A DNA stretch of 64,000 nucleotides from Pedobacter hartonius (GCF_900107535.1 NZ_FNRA01000006.1:210118-274117); one strand, 5' to 3'. Counted from the first letter of the stretch, positions 27,673 through 36,367 are shown. Notes: generated by a model not told the origin, from the letters alone. Program-made: numbers and translations.

Positions 27673-29130
27673 TTATATGCCGAGCGTCCAGCCTTTGCGG
27701 TACTCTCTTTTTACATATTGGTTTACATCATCGAAATTGGTGACTTTCATGTTGTCATTATCCCATAACAGCTGGATATTCCTGCCCGGGTAGCTTACTT
27801 TTCCATCGGCAGATGTCCTTTGTACATCATTTCCGCGGATAGCAAGATTTGCCATCAGCAATGCTTCTGTCAACGGTCCGGCAATCTCAAAAGGAGAACT
27901 CACCTCTTTTTTGCCGTAGCCGGCGATGCAGGCTTCCACCCACTGCGCATAATGTCCGTTTGCCCCATTGGGAACACGTGCAAACTTTTCAGGAACTTTA
28001 ATATCCTTGTTTCGGCTTAACGGAAGCAGACGCGGATTTGCACTATAGGTACTGCTCATCATTTTTCCTTTGGTTCCGATGAACAGGGTACCGTTACCGC
28101 CATCTCCGAAAACGTCATTTGCATCCAGCTCTTCAGGGCGTGTAGGCTGAATACCGCCATCCATCCAGTGCAGTGTTACCTCTCCCTGTGTTTTTGGTGT
28201 TTTCGGGAAGGTCAGTGTTACATGGCTTGAAGGAGGGCAGCTCTCAGGGAAATACCCACGTTTGAACTCATCCACATAAACAGAACCTACGCTGGCCTGT
28301 ACATTTGTGGCATATTTCAGACCCAGTACGCTGAAAGGGGCTTCGATCAGGTGGCATCCCATATCGCCTAAAGCGCCGGTGCCGTAATCCCACCAGCCTC
28401 TCCAGTTGAAAGGAACCAGTTTATCCACATAATCTTTATAAGGAGCAGTGTTCAGCCAGAGGTCCCAGTCCAGGTTTGCAGGAATTTCGGCTTTATTGGC
28501 CGACCATGGAATTCCCTGCGGCCATACCGGCCTGTCCGTCCATGCATAGACGGTATGCACATCGCCGATCAGGCCTGCGTCATACCATTCTTTCATTTGT
28601 CGCGGCCCGTCATTTGATGCGCCCTGGTTACCCATCTGGGTAACTACTTTATATTTTTTTGCTGCTTCAGTTAATTTCCTGGCTTCGTAGATATCATGGG
28701 TAAGGGGTTTTTGCACATACACATGTTTCCCCAGCTGCATAGCAGCTACAGTAATCATGGCATGGCTATGATCCGGTGTAGAAATACTCACCGCATCAAA
28801 ATTCTTATGTTCTTTATCGAGCATTTCCCTCCAGTCCTTATAGAACTTTGCTTTAGGGAAACTTTTGACCGTACCGGCGGCTCTTTTTGTATCTACGTCA
28901 CAAAGAAATCCAATCTCCGCTTTGCCGCTCTTATAAAAAGCTGCAATGTCACCAGCGCCTTTTCCACCTACGCCTATACCCGCGACAATCAACCTGTCAC
29001 TGGGGGCGGTAAATCCTTTTCCGCCCAGAACGTGGCGGGGTAAAATCATGAATGCGGCACTTGCAATCGCGGTATTTTTGATAAATGCGCGCCTGCTGGC
29101 GGCATTAGCTTCTTTATTGGTTTTTTCCAT
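27673..29130 (-). CDS. Tat-exported Gfo/Idh/MocA-family oxidoreductase
   Basis: A 485-residue NAD(P)-dependent oxidoreductase with a twin-arginine signal ('SRRAFIKNTAIASAAFM', residues ~12-35). The dinucleotide motif is 'VAGIGVGGKGAGD', and the catalytic Lys is in 'VQKPLTHDIYEA'. The C-terminal sheet domain is full length. Export by Tat implies that the cofactor is bound before export, as in glucose-fructose oxidoreductase of Zymomonas, which recycles its nucleotide internally. It may oxidise or reduce the C3 position of a sugar in the periplasm. It is cotranscribed with DUF1080 (12 bp) and the cytochrome gene (42 bp). Confidence 0.88.
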   Translation of the reverse strand: MEKTNKEANAASRRAFIKNTAIASAAFMILPRHVLGGKGFTAPSDRLIVAGIGVGGKGAGDIAAFYKSGKAEIGFLCDVDTKRAAGTVKSFPKAKFYKDWREMLDKEHKNFDAVSISTPDHSHAMITVAAMQLGKHVYVQKPLTHDIYEARKLTEAAKKYKVVTQMGNQGASNDGPRQMKEWYDAGLIGDVHTVYAWTDRPVWPQGIPWSANKAEIPANLDWDLWLNTAPYKDYVDKLVPFNWRGWWDYGTGALGDMGCHLIEAPFSVLGLKYATNVQASVGSVYVDEFKRGYFPESCPPSSHVTLTFPKTPKTQGEVTLHWMDGGIQPTRPEELDANDVFGDGGNGTLFIGTKGKMMSSTYSANPRLLPLSRNKDIKVPEKFARVPNGANGHYAQWVEACIAGYGKKEVSSPFEIAGPLTEALLMANLAIRGNDVQRTSADGKVSYPGRNIQLLWDNDNMKVTNFDDVNQYVKREYRKGWTLGI

Positions 29131-29172
29131 TGATAATATAATTGGTTAGATAGAAATATCTGGCCCGGGATC

Positions 29173-29586
29173 TTATTTTTTTAAGGAAAGGATCCAGGTT
29201 ACCATTTGTTTTGCATCGTCTACACTCAGGTTAGGGTGGGGGGTCATTGGCAAGTCTCCCCAGGTACCTTTACTTCCTTTGATCACCACGTCTGCAAGAT
29301 GGCTGATATTGGCTTCGTTAGAAGGGTACTTGGCTGCGATATCAACGTATGCAGGGCCAATTACTTTTTGTTCTTTATTGTGGCAGCCAAGGCAGTCTGC
29401 CTTAGCAATCAGCTTTTCGCCCGGAAGCGTTTCTGAAGCTGTTTGTGCACTGACAGTTGTGCTGCTGTCGGTCGTAGTCGTTGTAGTAGTGGTCGTTTCC
29501 TCCGTTTTTTCGGAAGAGCCGGACCCACCGCAAGAGGCGATAGTTAAACTCAGGCAGCCTAAGATTAGTAGTGTTGTGTGTTTCAT
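29173..29586 (-). CDS. Lipoprotein c-type cytochrome with Thr-rich linker
   Basis: A 137-residue class I cytochrome c. The signal peptide ends in a lipobox ('LTIASC', Cys19), followed by a flexible low-complexity linker with nine consecutive Thr. One heme site is CLGCH ('ADCLGCHNKE'), and the Met in 'DLPMTPHP' is the likely distal ligand. The heme domain starts at about residue 55. It is the only cytochrome in the sugar cluster and is a natural electron acceptor for the GMC dehydrogenase encoded upstream, though this is inferred from context. It sits 21 bp behind the TIM-barrel gene. Confidence 0.9.
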   Translation of the reverse strand: MKHTTLLILGCLSLTIASCGGSGSSEKTEETTTTTTTTTDSSTTVSAQTASETLPGEKLIAKADCLGCHNKEQKVIGPAYVDIAAKYPSNEANISHLADVVIKGSKGTWGDLPMTPHPNLSVDDAKQMVTWILSLKK

Positions 29587-29607
29587 TATCTATTGTATTT
29601 GTGCTAA

Positions 29608-30663
29608 TTATTTTATACCTAATATTTGTCGGTTAAATGCCTCATCTGCGCCTGTTGCTGCAAAATCATCAAATGCCCTTGTGGTCACGGGGATGATGTG
29701 TTTTTTGATAAATTCAGCACCTTCCCTTGCGCCGGTTTCAGAATCCTTTATACAGCATTCCCATTCCATCACCGCCCATCCTTTAAAATCATATTGGGCA
29801 AGTTTACTAAATATAGTTTTAAAATCCACCTGTCCGTCGCCCGGAGAACGGTAACGGCCTGCACGGTTTGCCCAGCTCTGATAGCCGCCGAAGGTTCCCT
29901 GTCTTCCGGTAGGATTAAATTCTGCGTCTTTTACATGAAAGGCCCTGATGCGTTCATGGTAAAAATCTATATACTGAATATAATCCAGCTGCTGTAATAC
30001 AAAATGTGATGGGTCATACAATAAACATGCCCTGGGATGGTTGTTCACCTTCTCCAGGAACATCTCATAGGTTATGCCGTCAAAAAGGTCCTCGCCCGGG
30101 TGGATCTCATAACAAACATCGACTCCGCATTCATCGAATTCATTCAGGATAGGCAGCCAGCGGCGTGCAAGTTCCTTAAATCCATCCTCCACCAAGCCTT
30201 CCGGGCGCTGTGGCCAGGGGTGGAACATATGCCATAAAAGTGATCCGCTAAAAGTGGCATGTGCATTTAAACCCAGGTTTTGTGAGGCCTTTGCTGCATA
30301 TTTCAGCTGCTGTACGGCCCATTCTGTTCTCGCTGCAGGGTTCTTCCTGTAAGCTTCCGGTGCAAAACCGTCAAATGCCAGGTCAAACGCCGGGTTCACA
30401 GCCACCAGCTGACCCTGTATATGTGTAGAAAGCTCGGTGATTTCCAGGCCGTAGAACGCTACTTTTCCTTTGAGCTCATCAGCATACGTTTTACTTTCCG
30501 CAGCCTTCTGAAGGTCTATAAACCTATTGTCGAGCGTAGGCATTTGTATACCTTTGAAGCCAAGGTCTGCTGCCCATTTGCATATTCCGTCCAGAGAGTT
30601 GAAAGGTTCTTCATCGCCAATAAACTGTGCGAGAAAAACTGCTGGTCCTTTAAGTGTTGTCAT
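29608..30663 (-). CDS. Cytoplasmic sugar phosphate isomerase/epimerase-like TIM barrel (IolE-like)
   Basis: A 351-residue TIM-barrel protein without a signal peptide. Visible motifs include 'DLGFKGIQMPT', 'VCYEIHPGEDLFDG' (metal Glu), 'CLLYDPSHFVLQQ' (metal Asp, His), 'AFHVKDAEFNPTG' and 'AVMEWECC' (last metal Glu). It resembles inosose dehydratase/IolE-like and related keto-sugar enzymes. Because it lacks an export signal while other TIM barrels in this operon have one, it probably acts in the cytoplasm after uptake. It is separated by 4 bp from the cytoplasmic Gfo/Idh gene, a likely partner. Confidence 0.87.
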   Translation of the reverse strand: MTTLKGPAVFLAQFIGDEEPFNSLDGICKWAADLGFKGIQMPTLDNRFIDLQKAAESKTYADELKGKVAFYGLEITELSTHIQGQLVAVNPAFDLAFDGFAPEAYRKNPAARTEWAVQQLKYAAKASQNLGLNAHATFSGSLLWHMFHPWPQRPEGLVEDGFKELARRWLPILNEFDECGVDVCYEIHPGEDLFDGITYEMFLEKVNNHPRACLLYDPSHFVLQQLDYIQYIDFYHERIRAFHVKDAEFNPTGRQGTFGGYQSWANRAGRYRSPGDGQVDFKTIFSKLAQYDFKGWAVMEWECCIKDSETGAREGAEFIKKHIIPVTTRAFDDFAATGADEAFNRQILGIK

Positions 30664-30667
30664 CTTC

Positions 30668-31828
30668 TTATACTTTAAAATCGAGCCATTTCTGGTCTGA
30701 CTGGCCTGATGCCACTACATTTTCTATAAACGCCATTCCTCTTACACCATCTTCCACACCCGGAAAATCCAGCATATCAGCTGTAGGTATTTCACCGGCA
30801 AGCAGCGCCTGCAGTGTTGAAGCAAAATTCCTGTAAATATTGGCAAAAGCTTCAAGGTAACCTTCAGGATGTCCGGCAGGGGTTCTTGCATTGTATTGCG
30901 CTGCCTGGGACAAATAACCCTGTCCGGTACGGTAGATCTGGCTTGGGGCATCCAGCCATTTCACTTTCAGCGTATTGGGTTCCTCCTGGTGCCATTCCAG
31001 TCCGCCTTTTTCACCATATATCTTGATTTTCAGTGCATTTTCTTCTCCTGCAGCAATCTGCGAGGCCACCAGTACACCATTGGCGCCGTTGTTAAATTTC
31101 AGCAAAACGTTTCCGTCATCATCTAATGGTCTTCCTTCTACCACAATATTCAGGTCTGCACAGATCTTCGCGATCTCCAGTCCCGAGATATATTCTGCCA
31201 GTTGGGCGGCATGTGTACCGATATCTCCCATACAGCCGCTGATCCCGCTTCTTGCAGGGTCAGTCCGCCATGACGACTGTTTATTTCCGTCGCGTTCAGA
31301 AGGCAGGCTCAGCCAGCCCTGCGGGTATTCAACAAGCACCTTGCGTATCTCTCCGAAAGCACCGTCTTTTACCATTTGCCTGGCTTGTTTCACCATCGGG
31401 TAACCGGAATACGTGTAAGTAAGGCAAAGGGTTAAACCCGTTTCCCTTACTTTTTCTTCCAGCTTTCTGGCCTCAGCCAGTGTAAGGCTGATAGGCTTGT
31501 CAATTACCACATGAAAACCATGCTCCAGTGCCAGCATGGCCGGGGCATAATGTGCAAAATTTGGGGTAACGATTGTTACAAAGTGCATCCTTGTATCAAC
31601 TGGCAGGAGACTTTCTTTTTCGATCATCTCCTGATAGCTTCCATAATTTCTGTCTTCGGTTAAAAATAACAGTTTTCCGGATTCCTTCGCGGTTTCCGGA
31701 TCAGAGCTCAGTGCTCCGCAAACCAATTCTATTTGTCCGTCTATATTTGCAGCAATGCGGTGGACAGCGCCAATGAAAGCATTTTTTCCACCGCCTATCA
31801 TGCCCATTCTAATCTTTCCTTGAGCCAT
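30668..31828 (-). CDS. Cytoplasmic Gfo/Idh/MocA-family oxidoreductase
   Basis: From ATG 31828 the protein has 386 residues and no signal peptide. The dinucleotide motif is 'MGMIGGGKNAFIGAVH' and the catalytic Lys is in 'VIDKPISLTLAEAR'. The frame is open 35 codons further upstream, but that extension lies inside the GMC gene and is not conserved-looking. The chosen ATG overlaps the GMC stop codon by one base (TAATG), which argues for translational coupling. It is likely to oxidise or reduce a keto sugar or inositol-like compound in the cytoplasm together with the TIM barrel 4 bp downstream. Confidence 0.88.
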   Translation of the reverse strand: MAQGKIRMGMIGGGKNAFIGAVHRIAANIDGQIELVCGALSSDPETAKESGKLLFLTEDRNYGSYQEMIEKESLLPVDTRMHFVTIVTPNFAHYAPAMLALEHGFHVVIDKPISLTLAEARKLEEKVRETGLTLCLTYTYSGYPMVKQARQMVKDGAFGEIRKVLVEYPQGWLSLPSERDGNKQSSWRTDPARSGISGCMGDIGTHAAQLAEYISGLEIAKICADLNIVVEGRPLDDDGNVLLKFNNGANGVLVASQIAAGEENALKIKIYGEKGGLEWHQEEPNTLKVKWLDAPSQIYRTGQGYLSQAAQYNARTPAGHPEGYLEAFANIYRNFASTLQALLAGEIPTADMLDFPGVEDGVRGMAFIENVVASGQSDQKWLDFKV

Positions 31829-33528
31829 TAAATGTTTCCTTTTTTGAGTTCTGTAACTGCATAATCTGCCGCCCTGGCCGTTAAGGCCATAAAAGTAAGC
31901 GATGGATTCTGGCAGGCGATGGAAGGCATACATGATCCGTCCGTTACAAAAACATTTTTCACTTCATGCATCTGGTTCCATTTGTTCAGGACAGAAGTTT
32001 TAGGGTCATTGCCCATACGTGCTGTTCCCTGTTCGTGGATGGCCATACCTGGTGATGATCCGCTGTCAAAGGTCTTGATGTTTTTCATTCCTGCGGCTTC
32101 CAGCATTTCTGCGGCATCATTCATCATATCTAAACGCATTTTTTGCTCATTGCCTTTAAATTCGCAGTCGATAGCCAAAACAGGCATGCCCCATTTATCT
32201 TTTTTAGTTTTATCAATATAAACGCGGTTCTCATGGTAAGGCAGGGATTCTCCGAATCCGCCCAGTCCCATGGTCCACATGCCCGGTTGAGTCATCTGGT
32301 CCTTTACCTCACCGCCAAAGGCCAGCTCGGCAACATCTTTATGCCATCCTGTGCGGCTTGCACCGCCCTGATAACCAAATCCTCTCAGGTAATCGCGTTT
32401 ATCACCGTTCATGTTCTGGTAACGTGGAATATAGATTCCGTTCGCCCGTCGTCCATAAGTATATTTATCCTCAAAGCCTTCCGCTTCACCGTTTGCACCG
32501 CAACGGAAATGGTGGTCCATCAGGTTATGGCCCAGTTCCCCGCTGGCGTTTCCTAAACCATTAGGATGTTCGGCCGAAGTAGAGTTTAACAGCAAAAATG
32601 TACTGCCAAGGGTTGATCCGTTCACGAAAACGATCTTCGCAAAGAATTCGATGTTTTCTTTTGTTTCTGAATCGATCACCATTACGCCTGTGGCCTTTTG
32701 GGTTTCCTTATCATAAATGATATGGTCTACCAGTGAGAAAGGACGCAAAGTCAGGTTTCCTGTTGCCACGGCTGCAGGCAGGGTAGATGACTGTGTGCTG
32801 AAATAGGCGCCGAAAGGACAGCCTCTGCTACACAGGTTACGGTACTGGCAGCTGCCTCTTCCGCCATGGGGAACGGTCAGGTTGGCTGTGCGGCCAATGG
32901 TCATGATCCGTGATTTTTTCCAGTGTTCCTCAATACGTGATTTTACTGATTTTTCTACACAGTTCATCTCCATAGGCGGCAGGAATTGCCCGTCAGGCAA
33001 TGCAGGCCAGTTTTCTGCCTGTCCGCTGATCCCTGCGAAACGCTCTACGTAATCGTACCATTTCTCCAGGTCTTTATACCTGATCGGCCAGTCATTGCCA
33101 TGGCCGTCTTTTTTGTTGTCTTCAAAGTTCAGGTCACTGAAACGGTAACTCTGTCTGCCCCACATCAGTGATTTACCACCTACGTGAAAGCCGCGGTACC
33201 AGTCGAAACGTTTTACCTCAGTATACGGGCATTCCAGGTCGTTCACCCAAAAGCTTTCATTAAATTCCTGGTAAGGATAATCCCTGATTTGTACAGGGTG
33301 TGTTTTTTTCTGTTCTTCAGTCAGCAGGCCACGGTGTTCAAATTCCCATGGTTTTTTCATTGCGGTGGTGTAGTCTTTAATATGCTCAACGTTCCTGCCT
33401 CTTTCCAGCATTAAAACTTTAAGCCCTTTTTCAGTAAGTTCCTTTGCAGCCCATCCGCCGCTGATTCCGGATCCTACTACAATGGCATCATATGTATTTT
33501 GTGCAGTTGCTTTGGTATTTAAGTTCAT
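31828..33528 (-). CDS. GMC-family FAD-dependent sugar dehydrogenase, catalytic subunit
   Basis: A 566-residue glucose-methanol-choline oxidoreductase. The FAD motif is 'VVGSGISGGWAAKEL' near the N-terminus, with a Cys cluster 'CSRGCPFGAYF' mid-protein that in related dehydrogenases binds an Fe-S centre or shapes the active site. The C-terminal 'HEQGTARMG' and 'NPSLTFMALTARAA' complete the fold. It has no signal peptide of its own; the small subunit gene immediately upstream has one, consistent with joint export. Related complexes oxidise C1 or C3 of sugars. It follows the small-subunit gene by 19 bp. Confidence 0.9.
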   Translation of the reverse strand: MNLNTKATAQNTYDAIVVGSGISGGWAAKELTEKGLKVLMLERGRNVEHIKDYTTAMKKPWEFEHRGLLTEEQKKTHPVQIRDYPYQEFNESFWVNDLECPYTEVKRFDWYRGFHVGGKSLMWGRQSYRFSDLNFEDNKKDGHGNDWPIRYKDLEKWYDYVERFAGISGQAENWPALPDGQFLPPMEMNCVEKSVKSRIEEHWKKSRIMTIGRTANLTVPHGGRGSCQYRNLCSRGCPFGAYFSTQSSTLPAAVATGNLTLRPFSLVDHIIYDKETQKATGVMVIDSETKENIEFFAKIVFVNGSTLGSTFLLLNSTSAEHPNGLGNASGELGHNLMDHHFRCGANGEAEGFEDKYTYGRRANGIYIPRYQNMNGDKRDYLRGFGYQGGASRTGWHKDVAELAFGGEVKDQMTQPGMWTMGLGGFGESLPYHENRVYIDKTKKDKWGMPVLAIDCEFKGNEQKMRLDMMNDAAEMLEAAGMKNIKTFDSGSSPGMAIHEQGTARMGNDPKTSVLNKWNQMHEVKNVFVTDGSCMPSIACQNPSLTFMALTARAADYAVTELKKGNI

Positions 33529-33547
33529 TGTTGTGTTTCTAATAGAT

Positions 33548-34189
33548 TTATGAATAAACTCTCTGACCAGGTTTCAGGTCCACACAGCCATCATAACGGC
33601 CGGGGATCTGTACATACTCAAGAGCCTGCGTGGCGCCGATCTCTGAAGTGAAATAACCCAGCATGGTTAAGTCGCGCGCTATTGCAAAGAAATAAGGAGT
33701 GTTTTTGGCGTACCTGTTTGGTGCAGCCAATGGTTTCTCCAGTTTGAGATCAGGTTTACCTGAGGCCGCAGTTTTTGCAGCTTCAGCTTTCTGTGATGCC
33801 ACAGTTTCGTCGCGTAATTTTCCAAGGAGTTGCTCACGCTCCTTTGCAGAAATTTTAAGAAACGAACTGCCGTATTCTTTTTTCGACCGGTCTTCAAGGT
33901 CTTCGAGACCTTTCACGAATGCTTTTTGCGCATCCTCAGGGTAACATTCCTTAACCATTTGTGCTATAAATGGCCCTACGCCTGCAGCTTTTGCCCCCGG
34001 GGTTTTTGTTGTAGGAATGATCACATCTGCTACTTCTGTGATGATCAGGTTCTGGTCTTCAGAAAACAGATTTGACCCTTTATTAGCTGACGGTGAGGTA
34101 CAGCCATCGAGAAATACACCAATTGTGGTTGCAGAAAGTGCACCTCCCATTAAAAAAGCAAAATTTTTCACTGCCTCTCTTCTATCCAT
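33548..34189 (-). CDS. Gluconate 2-dehydrogenase subunit 3-family small subunit
   Basis: A 213-residue protein of the gluconate 2-dehydrogenase subunit 3 family. The N-terminus ('MDRREAVKNFAFLMGGALSA') is Tat-like and ends in a lipobox-like 'FLDGC', so the subunit may be a lipoprotein. In characterised complexes this gamma subunit escorts the FAD subunit through the Tat pathway. It is the first gene of the sugar operon and directly precedes the GMC gene. The segment 110-150 is Lys/Ala-rich and probably helical. Confidence 0.88.
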   Translation of the reverse strand: MDRREAVKNFAFLMGGALSATTIGVFLDGCTSPSANKGSNLFSEDQNLIITEVADVIIPTTKTPGAKAAGVGPFIAQMVKECYPEDAQKAFVKGLEDLEDRSKKEYGSSFLKISAKEREQLLGKLRDETVASQKAEAAKTAASGKPDLKLEKPLAAPNRYAKNTPYFFAIARDLTMLGYFTSEIGATQALEYVQIPGRYDGCVDLKPGQRVYS

Positions 34190-34234
34190 AATGATTTAAA
34201 TTTGGTTTGATATGTTGTCTTATTTGTGCTATGG

Positions 34235-34265
34235 TAAATCTAAAATAAGTAAAACAGTTGACAAA
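34235..34265 (-). promoter_or_regulatory. Candidate promoter of the 3-keto-sugar operon
   Basis: On the minus strand TTTG (34262-34265), 19 bp, then TAGATTTA (34235-34242). The spacing is ideal and the -7 element differs from TAnnTTTG only in its last base. It ends 45 bp before the first gene of the operon. Confidence 0.45.
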
Positions 34266-34352
34266 GTGTAATATTAACACACTTATATACTGCTATTGTT
34301 ACTTTACTCAAAGCTGAAATAATTTATATCCTGATATTTATTTAATTGATAC

Positions 34353-35267
34353 TTATCGAAGCAAGTCTTTTTTGATATAATTAATACTTTTTGTGATACT
34401 TTGATAGGGGTCGATCTTTATGATATCCTGCTCCACAAACAGGTATTCCAGTCCTGAAAGTTTTGCATTCCGGAAAATACTTTTGAAATCGATACTGCCT
34501 GTTCCCACTTCGGTAAAAACACTCTTATCTGCTTTATCCATATCCTTTACATGCCACATCTTAAAACGGCCCGGGTGTAGTTTGAACATTTCCAGTGGAT
34601 TGAGTCCGGCGTTAACGGCCCAGAAAAGATCCAGCTCAAAACTTACCAGTGAAGGGTCCGTTTCTTTCAGAAGGACATCATACCCGGTAATTCCCTTTCC
34701 CAGGTCACTAAATTCAAAGTTGTGGTTATGGTAAGCCAGTTTCAGGCTGTGCTTTTTGCAGAGTTCCGCGGCATGATTAAATTTCGCGGCCATTTCTTTA
34801 TAGTTATCCATCTTTCCGGCCTTCCTGACCTCACCGGGAATGGACGGAATTACAAAATATTTCTGGCCGACTGTTGCTGCGGTTTCAATATGACTTTTTA
34901 AAACCTCATCAGTCCCGCCCTTGCTCAGAAATTCGCTGACATTATAATGTCCGCTTGGCGAAGTCAGATGATGTGCTGAAAGCAGCGACTTAAACGCTTT
35001 AGCATCCAATCCCCAGAAGCCCTTTGCCGCGTTCGGCCCGTTATAACCATAAAATGTTTCTACCTGGCCATAGCCAATTCTGGCCAGCTCGGCAATGGTG
35101 CCCTTCACATCCTTTGCAAGTTGTTCCCTCAAAGTATACAACTGGATCCCCACTTTATTGGGTAAGGAAGGTACTGCAGCCAGTGCGGAAGATAAAACTG
35201 CAGGACTTAACAATGCTGCAGCAGTAGCTATTCCTGCCTGGTGTAAAAAAGTTCTTCTGTTGCTCAT
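34353..35267 (-). CDS. Tat-exported sugar phosphate isomerase/epimerase-like TIM barrel (copy B)
   Basis: A 304-residue paralog of the protein at 23928-24800. The twin-arginine signal is 'SNRRTFLHQAGIATAAALL'. The same landmarks occur in the same order: 'GIQLYTLREQL', 'KGFWGLDAKAFKSLLS', 'AYHNHNFEF', 'FELDLFWAVN', 'MWHVKDMDK' and 'EVGTGSIDFKSI'. It is separated from the sugar operon by 163 bp that include the probable operon promoter, so it seems to be its own unit. It is divergent from the threonine dehydrogenase gene. Confidence 0.85.
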   Translation of the reverse strand: MSNRRTFLHQAGIATAAALLSPAVLSSALAAVPSLPNKVGIQLYTLREQLAKDVKGTIAELARIGYGQVETFYGYNGPNAAKGFWGLDAKAFKSLLSAHHLTSPSGHYNVSEFLSKGGTDEVLKSHIETAATVGQKYFVIPSIPGEVRKAGKMDNYKEMAAKFNHAAELCKKHSLKLAYHNHNFEFSDLGKGITGYDVLLKETDPSLVSFELDLFWAVNAGLNPLEMFKLHPGRFKMWHVKDMDKADKSVFTEVGTGSIDFKSIFRNAKLSGLEYLFVEQDIIKIDPYQSITKSINYIKKDLLR

Positions 35268-35399
35268 ATTATCAGTTTTTTAGTAGTTCATTTTCAAATA
35301 ACCAGGCCATGGCAGACCGGAAATTTGGGAGCATAAGGTGTTAATATATGAAGATAAATATAATTAATAACATTTTTATTAAGGTTTGTTTCGTTTTTC

Positions 35400-35407
35400 T
35401 ACCTTTG
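35400..35407 (+). promoter_or_regulatory. -7 element for the threonine dehydrogenase gene
   Basis: TACCTTTG matches TAnnTTTG exactly and ends 15 bp before the ATG at 35423. A TTTG at 35385-35388 is too close (11 bp), so the -33 element is unclear. Confidence 0.5.
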
Positions 35408-35422
35408 CCAAAATCTATATTA

Positions 35423-36367
35423 ATGAACGAAAAAATAGTAGTATTAGGTTCTAATGGTCAGATCGGTACCGAACTGGTAACCGCTTTGCGCAACACTTAC
35501 GGAGAAAATAATGTGATCGCATGCGATATCCGTCGTCCTGATTATGATATCAAGAATTCAGGCCCCTTTGAATTTGTAAATGTGCTGGAAAAGGAAACTT
35601 TGAACGCGATTTTCACAAAATACAAGCCTTCCCAGGTTTACCTGCTTGCGGCTTTGCTGTCGGCAACCGGTGAGCAAAACCCAAAGCTTGCCTGGGACCT
35701 GAATATGAACGGATTGCTGAATATCCTTGACCTGGCTATCGTTTACAAAACAGCGAAGGTGTACTGGCCAAGCTCTATCGCGGTCTTTGGGCCAAATTCC
35801 CCAAAAGATCAAACAGAACAATTTTGTATAATGGACCCCAATACTGTTTATGGAATCAGTAAATTAGCGGGTGAAAGGTGGTGTGAATATTACCATCAGA
35901 AATATGGCCTGGATGTAAGGAGTATACGTTACCCGGGATTGATCAGCTGGAAGGCCGCCCCTGGAGGAGGTACAACGGATTATGCGATTCACATCTTTCA
36001 TGATGCACTGAAGAAAGGCAGTTACGCTTCTTTTCTTTCCGCTGAAACGGAATTGCCGATGATGTATATGGATGATGCAATCCGCGGAACTATTGAATTG
36101 ATGGATGCCCCGGCAGCACAGATCAGCATCCGCTCCAGCTATAACTTTGCAGGCGTAAGTTTTACCCCGGAAGTGCTTGCAGCGGAAATCCGGGACCATA
36201 TTCCGGATTTTAAACTAACTTACACAGCTAATGACCCGCGTCAGCAGATCGCTACCAGCTGGCCACGCTCCATTGATGATCAGTTTGCCACGCGCGACTG
36301 GGGATGGAAGCCGGAGTTTGACCTGGCGAAGATGACGGCAGATATGTTTAGTAATTTAAAAAGTTAA
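35423..36367 (+). CDS. L-threonine 3-dehydrogenase, short-chain (SDR) type
   Basis: From ATG 35423 the protein has 314 residues. It is an extended SDR with the NAD motif 'VLGSNGQIGTEL' and the active-site Tyr/Lys in 'VYGISKLAGE'. 'VYLLAALLSATGEQNP' and 'GLISWKAAPGGGTTDYA' are typical of the SDR-type threonine dehydrogenases related to UDP-galactose epimerase, which convert threonine to 2-amino-3-ketobutyrate on the way to glycine. The frame is open 25 codons upstream, but a -7 promoter element lies inside that stretch and the extension is not SDR-like. The YebC gene follows after 26 bp. Confidence 0.87.
   Translation: MNEKIVVLGSNGQIGTELVTALRNTYGENNVIACDIRRPDYDIKNSGPFEFVNVLEKETLNAIFTKYKPSQVYLLAALLSATGEQNPKLAWDLNMNGLLNILDLAIVYKTAKVYWPSSIAVFGPNSPKDQTEQFCIMDPNTVYGISKLAGERWCEYYHQKYGLDVRSIRYPGLISWKAAPGGGTTDYAIHIFHDALKKGSYASFLSAETELPMMYMDDAIRGTIELMDAPAAQISIRSSYNFAGVSFTPEVLAAEIRDHIPDFKLTYTANDPRQQIATSWPRSIDDQFATRDWGWKPEFDLAKMTADMFSNLKS

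Noticed and set aside
29279..29854. 191-codon open frame antisense to the cytochrome and TIM-barrel genes
   Set aside because: It spans the junction of two clear minus-strand genes and includes a Val-rich stretch that is only the complement of the Thr-repeat linker.
31829..31933. N-terminal extension of the Gfo/Idh gene
   Set aside because: The extension overlaps the GMC gene and precedes the natural Rossmann start; the TAATG overlap supports the internal ATG.
35348..35422. N-terminal extension of the threonine dehydrogenase
   Set aside because: It contains a perfect -7 promoter element and is not SDR-like.
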